64,000 bases of DNA from Megaleporinus macrocephalus (lineage: Eukaryota > Chordata > Actinopteri > Characiformes > Anostomidae), in the NCBI GenBank assembly GCA_021613375.1, contig CM038702.1, forward strand, positions 21,766,349-21,830,348, read 5' to 3'. Position numbers and translations under genes: made by a program. Each line of letters begins with the position of its first letter. Position 1 is the stretch's first letter. Of this stretch, positions 1 through 12,300 are shown piece by piece. The notes under the pieces are model-generated. The model did not search any database. It was not told the DNA's origin and saw only the letters and a program-made list of their open reading frames with translations.

Positions 1-204
1 AAGAGGCTCAAAATGATAACAGTGGTGTTTTATGTTTTATGCTGCTCTGTGCTCAGGAAATAAATGCATTGAGCTTTATAAAAATTATTAAGTCTTTACA
101 AAATATGATTTTGCTCAGATTCTCCACATTTACCCATTTATTACTGAGTGGCAACTCCCCTCACTACACATTCAGTACACTACACTGTATTTTTCACTCT
201 ATTT

Positions 205-395
205 AGCGTGTCCAGAAAGAGCAGCATCCTGTGGGCAGTGTCCTATGAACATTGATGGAAGACAGCTACAGATGAGCTACTGTCTCTGACTTTGCACCTA
301 ATCCACAAGGTACACCTGAAAGGTAGCAGTGTCTAAGGAAGTGGACAACAAGTGGACACAGTGGTTAAACACTCCAGCAGTGCTGCTGAATAGTT
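205..395. repeat. Partial copy of 800-bp palindromic MITE family
   Basis: This stretch shares its sequence with the middle of the longer element at 1151-1950. Both contain the phrase around GCATCCTGTGGGCAG, followed by an antisense-like arm with the AGTGGACA motif. No terminal repeats are seen here, so it is a fragment. The family resembles an abundant palindromic DNA-transposon derivative of teleost genomes; that identification is from memory of the family and is not computed. Confidence 0.6.
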
Positions 396-1150
396 CATTG
401 AGATAGCTATACTTTTATGCTGGTCTAAGCTGGTTTGTGGTGGTCTAGTACTGGTTTAGCTGAATACACACCACAACATTTTTTTGCATGTCCAAAAAAT
501 AATAGTCCCTATCTTTTATCTTATGCACTTATATATATATTTCAAAGTAAGTTTTAATTCCAGGTGTTTGAGCTTTAATTGATACGTACTACAAACTAAA
601 AAGCATCCCAGTTCTGTTGTAGCTGCATGTGCAACCACACAGGATACAGATAAATGAAATATTACATGTCCAAAATAGCTTCATGTGAATTAATCTACTT
701 TATTATGCACCTCTTGCTTATATAAGGGTTCCAGTCCGCACACACAGGTTGTCTAATTCCCTTAGAGAAGCACTTCCAACAGAGTGCAGAGCTTTGGAGC
801 AGTCAACACATGAGTCTGAGGGTCCAATGTCCAATGCGAATGACCCAGAGGGATATAAAGCCCCCCAGCTTTGGCTTGTGCAGCAGTAGAAGCAGCAGTG
901 CTGCACTCTCAGAAGTGAGAGTTCATTTAGTACTTTTGGGATCAACTGGAGTGGCATTTGTGATCCAGAATTAATCATCCCACCTGTCATAACTAATAAT
1001 CTTAAATGCAGTCCAATCTTTAGAGCAGTGTTCCAACATCTAATGTAAAGCCTTCCCAAAACAATAGAGACTATTAGTGCGGCACAGGGTGGATGAAATT
1101 CCTACGAATACCTTTAATTTTAGACAAAAAACATATGCTTATGTGCTGCG
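396..1150. other. Intergenic spacer, no gene seen
   Basis: The sequence is AT-rich and non-repetitive. Short open frames occur on both strands but none has splice-consistent neighbours, a protein-family motif or biased composition. I see no RNA gene here. Confidence 0.5.
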
Positions 1151-1950
1151 TACACCAATCAGCCATAACATCAAACACACATTGTCTATTTTCTCAGCTC
1201 CACTTACAATATAGGACTACCTCATAGTTCTACACATACAGACTGTAGTCCATCTGTTTCTCTTCATACTTTGTTAATCCTTTTACCCTTTTCTTCAATG
1301 TCAGGACCCCTACAGGACCATCACAGGGCAGGTATTATTTGGTTGGTGGATCATTCTCAGCATTGCAGAGTCACTGATATTATGGTGGAGTGTTAGAATG
1401 TGTTGCACTGGTAAAGAAAGGGACAGACACAGCAGTGCTGCTTCTAAACACCTCAGTGTCACTGCTGGACTGAGAATAGTCCACCATCCAGCAACATCCA
1501 GCCAAAAGCATCCTGTGGGCAGCGCCCTGTGACCGCTGATGAAGTACCAGAGGTCAGCAGCAGCAGATGAGCTATTGTTTCTTTTTTATATGTTAAAAGT
1601 GGACTAACAAGGTAGGAGAGTCTAATAGAGTGGACAGCGAGTGGACACTTGTACAAACACAACAAACACTGACAAGCAGCCACCACATCAGTCTCACTGA
1701 GAATGAGAATGGGTGCTAAGAATGATTCACCACCCAAATGATATCTACTCTGTGGTGGCCCTGTTGGGGGTCCTGAACACTGTAGAACAGGGTGAAAGGG
1801 GGCTAACAAATTATACAGATAAACAGATGGACTACAGTCTGTAATTCGTAATCAACTACAAAGTGCACATACATGATAAGTGGAGCTGATAGAGTGGACA
1901 ATGAGTGTAGATACATAGAGGTAGTTTTAATGTTGTGGCTGATCAGTGTA
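1151..1950. mobile_element. Full-length palindromic MITE (~800 bp)
   Basis: The left end begins TACACCAATCAGCCATAAC and the right end, read as reverse complement, begins TACACTGATCAGCCACAAC, so the element has long imperfect terminal inverted repeats. The two halves are inverted copies almost throughout: TCAGCTCCACTTA near the left end pairs with TAAGTGGAGCTGA-like sequence near 1880, and the GGTGGATCATTCTCAGC region near 1345 has its inverse near 1715. No transposase frame is present. It is a non-autonomous DNA element of a type very common in fish. Other copies are at 205-395 and at the right edge of the window. Confidence 0.8.
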
Positions 1951-2383
1951 TATGGTCATTCAGGGGTCAACAAGCATAAGCTGATTTGACCCAGGGATTG
2001 ATTGATTGATTGGTGATTGATTATACAGCCTTATATCTCCCCTTTTATTTATCTATTTCTATGTTGTGTGTAATAAAGCACTCATATTTGCAGTGGTGTT
2101 CCTGCAGTGATAACACAGGATATGTTGCCATCTGCTGGCTACACAAGCTATTAGCTTTCCAGCCCAACAGCAGCCATGTGGGGTTGATATGCATTCACAA
2201 AACGACAGAGACGTTTATTGTTGGAGAGTTATTAAAGAGAAAAATACTAAAGGGTGTATACAAACTGTACAGTGAATAGAATTAGACATTGCATTGTAGA
2301 CATTTCCACACAGTAGCCCAGCATCTCCTACTGATATTGGGAGTACAATAAATACACCATCAGATATTGGTTTGAAATATAAT

Positions 2384-3105
2384 CCATCCATCTATCCATT
2401 AGCTACCGCTTTTCTGGGGATCAGGTCATGGGGTTAGCAGTCTAAGCAGAGAAACACAGACTTCCCCTTTCCCCAGCCACGTCCTCTAGCTCCTCCAGGG
2501 GGATACCAAGACATGTCCACAACACCTCCACAGGGATGCGTCCGGGAGGCATCCTAACCAGATGCCTGAACTATGGCTGGATTACTGACCGGACCAGTGG
2601 GGCCAGCGCCCAGGGGCCCTTGAGGTCACGGGGTCCTGGCCCGAAACATTTTGCAATGCCTATCAACATTTATGATATAATATATTCTTTTTTCCAAGGG
2701 CCCTCCATTTTAAGGATCTTCTGACTTTTAGGGACTTTGACCCCAGGGCCCTAGCCATGCTTTTGGGGCCCCTAGCCATGCTTTTGAGTCCTAGCCATGC
2801 TTTTGGGGGCCCTAGCAATGCTTTTGGGCCCCATATGAAAATAGACGAGGTGTTGTGGCACTGCTCTGACTTCGACTTCTGGCTATTAGGGGTCCTAGGA
2901 ATAAGGGGGGCATAATTTTAGAGGGCCCTGTTTATGAAAGCCCCTACCAGGGTGCCCTAGAGAAGATCAGGGCATACTATTAGAGGGCCCTTGATCACGA
3001 TAGGTGTGGGTTGGGGGGGGGTTATCAAAGAGTTGCCCAGGGGCCCAGACTATCCATAATCCGTCCTTGGCCTGAATCACCTCAACTGGTTCCTCTCGAT
3101 GTTTG
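2384..3105. repeat. Older interspersed fish repeat, split by an insertion
   Basis: The left part (about 2384-2570) has CCATCCATCTATCCATT, then a run with CCCCAGCCACGTCCTC and GGAGGCATCCTAACCAGATG. This is a sequence block I recognise as a common teleost interspersed repeat. Its continuation, with CTCAACTGGTTCCTCTCGATG, resumes at about 3070. The 2571-3069 segment between is foreign to it. The family class is not certain from sequence alone. Confidence 0.6.
2571..3069. mobile_element. Non-autonomous hAT-like insertion (~500 bp)
   Basis: The segment interrupts an older repeat and is flanked on both sides by GCCTGAA (2564-2570 and 3070-3076), consistent with a target-site duplication of the 8-bp hAT type with one base decayed. 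The ends form diverged inverted repeats: the left reads C..TGGCTGGATTA and the right, reverse-complemented, CAAGGACGGATTA. Both are followed by a GCCCAGGGGCCC-type motif typical of a teleost hAT family. No transposase is encoded. Four internal copies of a ~23-bp motif with CTAGCCATGCTTTTG lie at about 2745-2832. Confidence 0.65.
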
Positions 3106-3339
3106 AAATATCAATCAAGTTTAAACGTTCATTCAGATATAGTTTTTATAGAATAGAAAACTTCCACTGGTTAATTTAAATGGGGAGATTAGTGCAAAGA
3201 CATACAGTGAACCTCAAAATTTGCAAAAGAGATCAGTAAACGGGCTGATTCTGAAATCTTAAACTGTTACATAACAGCCTTCACGCCCCCAAAATACATA
3301 CTGCAACGACGCCACAACAACTAAGGCTGTGTCCGTAGC

Positions 3340-3720
3340 TAAAAGCAGCTGTCTTCATTCCTTGCTCCTTGCACTGTCTCAGAAGTCAATGCCTTAGAAG
3401 GCAGCGTTCTTCAATGTATCAATTTTGTGGTTAACTGTTTTTTTTCCTAATCACATCGGCGCTGACACAGAGTATTGTGGGATGTGTAAGACGCCATAGG
3501 ATACATCTGCACTGCCTTTTTAAAACAGCCAAGGAACTTCAGCAAGCAGCATTTGATACAAGCATTAAACTTGGACATGTCTGGGTGCCTTGCTGCCTCA
3601 GAGCGCTGCATGAGCAGACAGCATTTGTTATGTTCCAGGATGTGAAGGGAATGTCGGCACATTTCATCTGCTCTTTCCAAGAAAGTGTTAATAGCATGGC
3701 TGCTCATATTTAAATGAGGC
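3340..3720. repeat. Probable interspersed repeat
   Basis: The block with AGTATTGTGGGATGTGTAAG and TGGACATGTCTGGGTGCCTTG resembles a dispersed repeat common in ostariophysan fish. Open frames on both strands (3447-3713) are incidental. No ends or duplications could be defined, so boundaries are approximate. Confidence 0.4.
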
Positions 3721-3779
3721 TCACGTTGGCTTCGTATTAACCAGCTTCTTAGTCAAATGTCCTGTTCCAGTTTAAATAC

Positions 3780-3860
3780 TACAGCTTGAACAGCAACAGA
3801 ATGTAGTGGCACCACCATTTAAGGTGGAATTGAGAATTTTCTAAACAAGCTGGCGAACAG
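3780..3860. repeat. Half-copy of palindromic element seen at 39139
   Basis: The sequence AGAATGTAGTGGCACCACC, ATTTAAGGTGGAA and AAGCTGGCGAACAGGAAG matches the right arm of the palindromic element at 39139-39345 (AGAATGTAACTGCAGCACC, ATTTAAGGTAGAA, AAAGCTGGCGAA). Only one arm is present. Confidence 0.55.
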
Positions 3861-4391
3861 GAAGCTAACTTTATCTCCCACATCTTTAACAAGATCCCAG
3901 ACAATCCGGATTCACAGTTGTTAAAAACTGTTCTGCACATTTCACTCTGGACAGTTTCTCAAACCTTGAACAATATCAAGCAGCTTTATTTAACGTTTAA
4001 CACTGAAGACACTGGTGAGAGGAACAGTTCCACTTTTATTAGCATCACAACCCCAACAGCAACCTGTAAGAAGCAGCTCTGCTGTGTGATTTTAGCACTG
4101 TTTGTTGGTTAAAATCAGATCTTATACTGTAAGTTTCATAGTTAGTAACAATGATTTATGTTGTAGTTTTTACAAGCAGCTAGTATAGGTAATGTTAACT
4201 ACTAGCAAGCTCCAAGTAACTATTTAAATATTAAAACAACCTAGTTTATTTACCCAGAGGTTCATTTTATTTTACTGTCTGTATCAGTTAATGTTATGTT
4301 TCTGCCTCGCTATAAACCCAAAACTCAGAACAGAGCACATTGTATTATTCATGAGCTCACCATAAGAGGACAAACAGCTTGTTTCCTTAAA

Positions 4392-4780
4392 GTCAAGTCA
4401 AGAGGCTTTTATTGTCACTCTATCTACATACAAATGCACAGTGAAGTTTAATTATGTTCCTCCAGGAACAACAGGGTGCAACATGGAGTACACAGTATAA
4501 AGTGCAGACATAAGTGTGCAACAAAAAATTAAACTAGAAACAATACATACAATAAATTAAGCAGACATTACACACAGTAGACAGACAGGACAGGAAAGGA
4601 CAGCACTCAATACTGAACATGAAGTAGACAGGTAACATAGTTACTGAGATAGAGGTAGAAGTAAACAGTGTAAACACAGTGACAGCAGCAATGTTCCAGA
4701 CAGTACAAGTAGAGCATAAAAAGAAGTGTGTGTGTGAGTGTAGAGTATGTGTGTGAGGGGGTATTCAAATCAGTGAGTTT
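4392..4780. repeat. Interspersed fish repeat with GTCAAGTCAAGAGG start
   Basis: The block starts AAGTCAAGTCAAGAGGC, TTTTATTGTCACTC, then has ATTATGTTCCTCCAGGAAC and ends in a GT-rich tail. This is recognisable as a widely dispersed teleost repeat. I do not see a transposase or reverse transcriptase. Boundaries are approximate. Confidence 0.6.
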
Positions 4781-5174
4781 AGAAACCTTGATTTGCTTGA
4801 CCTACCTTAAGCTGTACAAACTATACTGTTAATATAAAATATTGTACTTTTGGGGAAATGATGTGCACATTTCAATCAAGTACATTTAATGTGTTGTTCA
4901 ATTTCAGTGCTGGTTCCTTTGGATAGGGTTTTACCAGCGCTGCCATTGTTCATCATTCTGCACAGACGTTACTGCTCTCTCAAAGGGGAGCTCCACTGAT
5001 TTTTCACAATGTCTTTGTAATTAAATGGTTGTAATGTAAACATCACCATTTAGAGTGGTTTGATGTGAAATGCTCTGGTCAGATTGATCACAGTGATGGA
5101 GACAAAAACCAGACATCAGAGTTTAATGCCTCGAAACGTCCCCTCACAGAAGAATTTTACATTAAATTGTTAGA

Positions 5175-5495
5175 TATATGTCGTCTCACAGCAAGACGAT
5201 CTGGGTTGGATTCCCGGTCCGAGTCGTTCTGTGTGGAGTGTGCATGTTCTCTCCGTGTGTGAGTAGGTTTCCTCGGGGTACTCCGGTTTTCTTCCACAGT
5301 CTGAACACAAGCATGTTAGGTTGATCACTCATTGTGAATTGCCTGTAGGTGTGAGTGTGTGTTGGCCATGGAATGGACTGGCGACCTGTCCATGGTGTAG
5401 CCGCCTTCGCCCGATTGTGCTGGGATTGGCTGCAGCCCCCCTGTTACCCCAGCTGCCAGGATAAAGTGGAAGATAATGGATGGATGGATGAATGG
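5175..5495 (+). repeat. tRNA-derived-like SINE with GGAT tail
   Basis: The head CTCACAGCAAGACGATC then GGGTTGGATTCCCGG resembles a decayed pol III B box (consensus GGTTCRANNCC). The body has GTGTGGAGTGTGCATGTTC, CTCCGTGTGTGAGTAGG, and TGGACTGGCGACCTGTCCA. The 3' end is a (GGAT)n-like tail at about 5478-5500. This is a classic fish SINE layout. It is a retroposed copy and is not a tRNA gene. Confidence 0.75.
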
Positions 5496-5499
5496 ATGG

Positions 5500-7340
5500 G
5501 TTAGATATATGCGAACTGATGCCATTATGTTATGACAGTTTGGAGAGTTTTTGCCTGAAACGTTATTTTTTTGCAAAGGGAATTTCAGGGCTAAATAGTT
5601 CATTATGGAATCTTTTACCATTATGTTACCATAACCAATATTAAATAGAGCAACTCAGAAGATGTGTAGGTTTTTACTGGAGATTTCTGAATAATAAAAA
5701 GAAAACAAAATGCCACCTTTTCAGTGCAAGTAAAAAAACTCAGTGTTGCAATATATTTCAAGTGATTTGTTGTAATATATTTCAAGTGGTTTCAAGTTCG
5801 ATTTGCCGACGTGGGTGAAAGAAGTAGTTTATTTCAGTGTTTATTGTCTGTGACCTGTTTTTAATGTAGCGCAATGGAATCTTTCTTTTACTGTTGAATG
5901 TTAATTAAAGCTACACATATTTTCCACAGTGTTAAGCAGAAGTGTTTTCTTTCTTTCAGGTTATTTCTCCCATGTTATGAAACAAGTGTGACAGCAAACA
6001 TGAGGTTGATTTTAAATTGAAAGGTTCTCTTGCCTTGAGCAAATATGGCTTTAACATTAACCTTCTGGTATCCCTTAAGAAACATGAGTGCACTTCTAGT
6101 GACGTAGCTGAGCTATGTTTCTCCTTCTGTCCTGGAACAGAGTTAATATTGTACCTGAACAGAGGAGATCCCTTCATCTTAATATCTTAATATCAGAAAA
6201 TACTAAAGGAAATGAAACATTTTACACATAATACTCTTGACTAAAGCATTTTTTTATTATTATTTTATTATTACTATTATTCTCTTGTATTGTTTAATCA
6301 TTCTATTTTATTCCTAAACTGTGCGTAAAATCTTGATTGAAGTGCAGTTATTCATTCATTTTAGAAATTAGCTGGGTCAGTGAACAGAGAAAGGTCTTGA
6401 GGAACAGTAATTCAGAAAAAAAGGAAATAAGGACAAAATGGGGTAATTACTAACCAGGCTCATGGATTTGTACACTGCTATTTGAAAGGAGTGCCAGCTC
6501 AGATTTAAACTCAGATGCAGAGGCTGGAGAACATAATGAGAACAAGACTTGAGAATGGTCATTTTTGTAATATCTAGACATATTTTAATATGATACCTAG
6601 TGGTGTTTCCAAATTAAGTCAGTAGGAATCAGGTTTTTTTGTCTTGAAAATTAAACATTTTTAAAACCAGGGGTCACAATGACAATGTCTACAAGACAAA
6701 TATACTTTCCAGAATACTATCTAGAATGACCAATGAACTTACATGCAGCTTCAGGGTTATTATATGTAATAAGGATAAAATAGTGGTAAACCTCAAAAAT
6801 CACTTTGCATCACAGCAGCCTGTGTGTACCTCTCCCCCATAATCATTTATATATATCTTAGGGATGGAATATGTTGCGTCAACAATTCTGAAAGACTTAT
6901 TTGTGTTTCAACAAGATAACTACGTAGAAGAGTTGGTGGAATTTCCCCATACAAAAAATCTTGATTCTGTTTACTCCTTATGACCAGATGGCTAGAGTAA
7001 ACTAACAAGTTACATCTATTTGGTCTTCTTGTATCCAGAAATCTTCCGCCTTGCTTTTCAGGATATGCATTCCCAAAAGAAGTCCAGTTCTTCTGTCCGG
7101 AGCCTTGCATACCAACGTCACTTGAAAAGCTTAAACAATACGAGAAGGACTGAGCCTCCGTGCCCTCAAAGACCCACAACAAGGCACTTAAATTACACCT
7201 CTTTTCTAGAGTTACTCAGGTGTTTTCTGACGAGGGCTATTAATAAAGTGTTATTAGACTCCATCTAGGATGTTCTTTGAATTGCTGAGCAGAATGCTTA
7301 ATCCCAAGTTCATTTCCTCATGTTATTCAAAGTAGGGGGA
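5500..7340. other. Intergenic, nothing recognised
   Basis: The stretch is AT-rich with scattered short frames (for example 6847-7182 on the minus strand) that show no known family motif and no splicing partner. It is the upstream region of the mucin gene and could hold regulatory elements, but none is identifiable by eye. Confidence 0.45.
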
Positions 7341-7351
7341 CTGGGTCTGGT

Positions 7352-7359
7352 CATAAAAG
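7352..7359 (+). promoter_or_regulatory. TATA-like box of the mucin gene
   Basis: CATAAAAG lies about 72 bp upstream of the ATG at 7424. Spacing predicts transcription start near 7380 and a short 5' leader of about 45 bp. A TATA-driven single start would suit a tissue-specific secretory gene. The assignment is positional only. Confidence 0.5.
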
Positions 7360-7423
7360 GCACCGCAAGACTGAGCCTTCACACCACTCGAGCATTTCCC
7401 AGTAGCAGGGTGCTTCGGAGACC

Positions 7424-9397
7424 ATGGCTCTGCAAGGGGTGCTATTAGGAGTTATAATACTTATCTCAGGTGAAAACTTTGCATGTATTAATATTTGAAC
7501 TAAGTAGTGGGTCTTTGCTATGCAGGCCTAGGCGAGTGATGTGAAGTTACTATTGATTAATATATTTTTTTTTATTGCAGGTCAGTTTTGTTCTATCTCA
7601 AGAGCAGAAACAAGTAAGTAGATGAGTGAAATCTTAGAAATCTTTTATTTTAATTTTTTTGTTAGTGACTAAAAATGTAATTGATATCAGTATTTCATAC
7701 ATTTCATTGATAGATTATTACCCCTTCTGTGTTGGTTGGACATACGAGCTGTTTTTCTCGTCTTGTTCCTTCAGATGTGTGTAAAACATACAGCAGCGGG
7801 GTCATTAATTCATTCAGTAAGACCTTGTTCTACTTGAAGTCCACGTGTCCTTTTACACTGACTCGCTTCACTCTTTCGGGGGTGAACTGTGATGTCACTG
7901 TCCAGCGTGGATCAACCGGCCTCATGACCAGAGTAGAAATCCTGGTGAATAAAGTTACTACCGTACTTCAGGAAGGCAAAGTCCTTGTGGAAGGAAACAG
8001 GTATTTGTCAACCTCTGGACTATGACTGCATCAAGAGTGGCCATTACTCTGTGGTTTTAATCTCAGTCTTTACACCACTGGCTTAGAGGTTAGATATACA
8101 CTCAGTTTATGTTTTTCAATCATTGTTAAACAGGCTTCATCATGAGATGTGGACTTTCCCTCAACAATTAAAGTCACTTGCATGTGCCACAGAAGTCAAT
8201 GACTCAATGTTAATTTCTTTTATAAACTCTTTATGTCCTCTTAATGGATTTTAAAACCAAATTTGTAATATTACCAATACAGAGGACATTAAGAGTCTTC
8301 AAATGAACCATCACTTTCTTGTTGTGATTTATAACTTATGAATTTACTGATAAAGCTTTTGTGTGCTTGGTTTATCTCTTTCTCTTTCAGTGTCTCTCTT
8401 CCCTACGATCACACATACCAGCTTTTGTATAAATATGGCATCTACATCAAGCTTCGAAGCAAGGTTCTCCCTTTTTCTGTCACCTGGCGCAATCATTCTG
8501 AGGGCGTCAGTGCACTCTGGGTGAGTTCCCGTTATTAACTATCAGGTCTATATTTTTTTTGTCTTTACAACCACGATTAGAGTCTGTATAAATACAGCGT
8601 CATTAACTAAATATTCTAAATCCAGCCTACGTTACACTACATGTAGTTGTCATGAAATGCTCCCACAACGTGGGCAGCTGTGCACAAATGATAAAAGTCT
8701 GAAAAGTGGACAGCTAAAAAGCTAATCTGTTCTGTGCACTTTCTAGTGTGTATGGAGAGATTTGGGATGTGATCATCAAACGCAGATGGTTGGAGTTAGC
8801 TAGCTAGTTTCCCGGCTCTGCTCCGGACACACTGCCCTGCACATATAATGTTTCATCTACTTCCCACATACCTGACCCAACTAATCTGACCATTCACACC
8901 ACCTTACAGCAGGACACTCTCTTAACTGTACAGAAAAAGTTCTGTTTTCGTCATAGTTTTCGTCAACAAACTTTTTTTTCAACGAAATTAACACTCATTC
9001 CGACTAACTGTTTAATTTCACATTTCTTTAGGTGCAGCTGGATCATGACTTAGTCAGTGGAATGACTGGGATGTGTGGGCTGAAAAACCTGGGTCAGTGT
9101 CAAGAAATATTTTTTTAATTGAAAATTATTTTATAAAAGTTGCTATATTGTGTCTATACTGTATAACCTTTCCTCTAATTGTTAGAAATAGCTTTATTGT
9201 GGCTTGATAGTTTAATGCTCCTTAGTTACAGATGCAGTCTTTTAATTAGGGCCATGTTATTTCATGTTAGCCTTTTCTCCACTGAGATTTCAATATTCCT
9301 TATAGGATCTTCTTTAGGACAGTTTATATCCACCAATGTCATCTCTGATGGGAAATGTGTAACCGAAGATTTCCGCAAGACTCCTCAAAAGTCGGTG
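7424..9397 (+). CDS. Mucin exons 1-6: signal peptide and D1 VWD domain
   Basis: Exons 7424-7469, 7581-7613, 7775-8000, 8391-8520, 9032-9092 and 9306-9397. Exon 1 encodes [15 protein letters not shown], a clear signal-peptide core, with cleavage probably near residue 20-26. The VWD fold spans about residues 30-190: it opens with VCKTYSSG rather than the usual C-x-x-WG, and contains [31 protein letters not shown] and GMCGLKN. The CGLC redox-like motif of D1 in other gel-forming mucins is CGLK here. D1 normally helps order propeptide-driven multimerisation in the Golgi. The domain is strongly diverged but open and correctly spliced, so it looks functional rather than decayed. Confidence 0.82.
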
Positions 9398-12300
9398 GTA
9401 AGTAAAACAAACTTTTCATGAGCAGCTTAACTTCTAGTCCACTACAAGAAGAGGTGCTAACATACTGGTGTAGCCACTGGGAGAGCTGTGGTCCTTGTCA
9501 GTGTTTAGTCTGTGGGGGGTTTGAACCTTTACAAAATGAGTAAAAGAGCGGACACTGTGGACGAGCAATCAGCAAAATACCAAACGAAACAACTAAAGTT
9601 AGAAAACAAACTATACCTGAAAACAAACAGAAACAAAAATACACAAAACTACCCCTAACTCCCTACAATGAACAGGGGAAAGGGTAGACAAACAGGGTAC
9701 AACCCACAGAGATTTTTTAGAATCTAACAAAGCTGTTGCTAAATGTACAGATGTTAAGTGAAGAGTAGTGGAGAATGCCGGGCTGGTCTGCGCAGGAGTT
9801 CTTCCAGGTCAGGTCAAAGAAAAAAATCCTGAACGTCTGCAAAGATGGCCTCATGATGATCTTTTATACCACACGGTGCGCCCTAGTGGTCAGTTGTGGA
9901 CCTGCACACAATGTCACAGAAAACACACACAACAACGTAACAATCTTTGTGCTGGAAGTTTTAGCTGCTCTGTTCGGAATACCACATAGTAGTGTACTAC
10001 TTCTCCTCTGCTTCACTTGGAGAATAATATCTGCTCTGATGCAGTGATAACTTAAGTGGAACTGGAGAATGTTTGTTTTGGGGTTATAACAGCAATAGAT
10101 CTCAGTCAACAGCTGTTCATAAGCAGAAGTTTCTTCTTAACCCACTGACACAGGGATCAGAATGACTGTGGCATTCACCAGTGTGATTTTATTTAGGATT
10201 TGTTCTTCTTAGGTAAGAACATGATCTATGCACACTCCAGAGAACACATGTGCGAACAGTTTTGGGGTGTAAGAACATGGCGTGAATCAGATGTAGATGT
10301 AGACACTTAAGAACAAAGGAAGATGCCCTTATTTCCTGTTTTACCTGTGGGACCAGTACCCAGTATTATTCCTGACTGCCGCTCCCCCACAACACAACCC
10401 CCAACAGAGTGCACATTCAATATTATCTTAACGCACTAAATATTCTTTTTTTTCCAGATTTGTGAAGTTTTGTCTTATGCCACTGGGTGTCCTGGTGGTA
10501 ATCGTGCAACTGATACGTATTTAGAATACTGCCATCGTAGCATGTATAAAAACATAAACCAGGACGCAAAGTGTGCCTTTTTTGAAGAGGTTGCTCACTG
10601 GTGTGGGAATCAATCTGCACTGTGGTCTGTATGGAGACAAAAAACCTCATGTAGTGAGTTCAGTTATTTAGCCCGCCTCATTAATTTTCAGACTACACAA
10701 GTAATACTGAAAACTGAACACTGAAACTTATCTACAGAGCCACCTACGTGTCCTGGAGATCTGAAATTTCAGGAACTTGGTCCTGCCTTTCCTGCCACCT
10801 GCACCAACCCCCAGCCGCCTTCAGAATCCTTAATCAGCACATGTTTGCCGCCATCAGGTGGGTTAAATTAAAATGTTACATTCTGTAACCTTAGTTACAA
10901 AAATATGGGACTGTATGTTGAGAATAGTTTTTAAATGCCTGCTATGCTAACAGGTGGCCAGCCTTGTAATGAAGTATGTGAGCCATTTCAATAGTGCTAC
11001 TATTAAAAAACATAGATTTTATATATATAAGCTGTGCAGTTTGGGTAGTTTGTATGTACAACCTATCACATTAAGTAATACCATGAAGTGATAATTTCCA
11101 CCTTTGATTGATTCTTGTCCAGGTACGGTCCTTAACGATCGCGCTGAAGGCTACCACTGTATTAGCGTGAAAGACTGTCCATGTGTGCATGGGGGGAAGA
11201 TGTATCCACCGGGGGCAGAGCGCAACTCAAAGTGTCAGTCATGGTGAGAAAGTTTAGTTGGTTGATTTGCATTATGTATTAGTCTTTTCGGTACCGATAT
11301 AGCAGTAGGTTTTTTGAGGAGTTGAATTAGCATTAACATAATAAGTTGTGGTTTTATATTTGTCAGTGTGTTTATTTAAACCTTTCCAAACTTTTCCTTT
11401 GATAACATATCTTATACTTGGTTGGACTAATCAGTACTTTGCTGGTAAAGGAATTGAATAACTTCATCCAGTGTCTGGAGCGTTCAGGAGAAATCTGGAA
11501 GTAAACTTTGTTCTTCAAACTGGTTTATAAGATATTATCAACTACTTTCAAAATAAGATATTGATGCTACTTTATATTGTATTTGTATTTGTGCTTATTT
11601 ACATCTGTTTTAATAATATCTAGTGTTCTTACAGGTGAAAATACACTCAGATAAAGATTTTTTAAAATATGCTTAGGTGCTTTCTTACGGTAGTTTACAT
11701 CTACTATGCTGGTGTTATCATCCTTAATATCCTTATTGTTCTCGACAGTGTATTAAAAATATGATTGTACTTTGTGCTATACTAATTAAATATTTTTAAT
11801 AATATTTGATAAATTCGGTAACTGAAATATCAAATAAGTGAAAAGCCTTTGGAATAATCAACATATCGATCATGAGCTCATGCACTTCACCAACTTTGTT
11901 TATTAAGCCAAATACTAGCTTGTCACCAGTAACATCCAGTTGCCAGCTCTGCACTCGACAGAATAGAAATTTGCCACAGCTTAAGAGGTTTCGCTAGTCA
12001 AACTACAGACTTCTGAGAAAAATCTTTCATACTTAAAGTTGATATGTTCAGCTCATGTAGCAGAAAGCAGTTTTGAATGGCTAAAAAACATAGATCGCTG
12101 ACAAGAGTTAACCAAAAAGTTGATTATTGTCTAGAAGAAGATTGTTTCCTTAATGCCAGCAACCTGTTTAGGGATGACAGATTGTTCTAAATCAACAATT
12201 TTAATTCAATTTACTGTAAAAACAACTGTGATAATATTTATATAAAGCTTGTATACATGTCTATTACAAATTTAAATAAATAAACAGAATTTATAAGTGC

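Noticed and set aside
5175..5260. A tRNA gene
   Set aside because: Only a weak B-box-like stretch followed by a SINE body; no cloverleaf is apparent.
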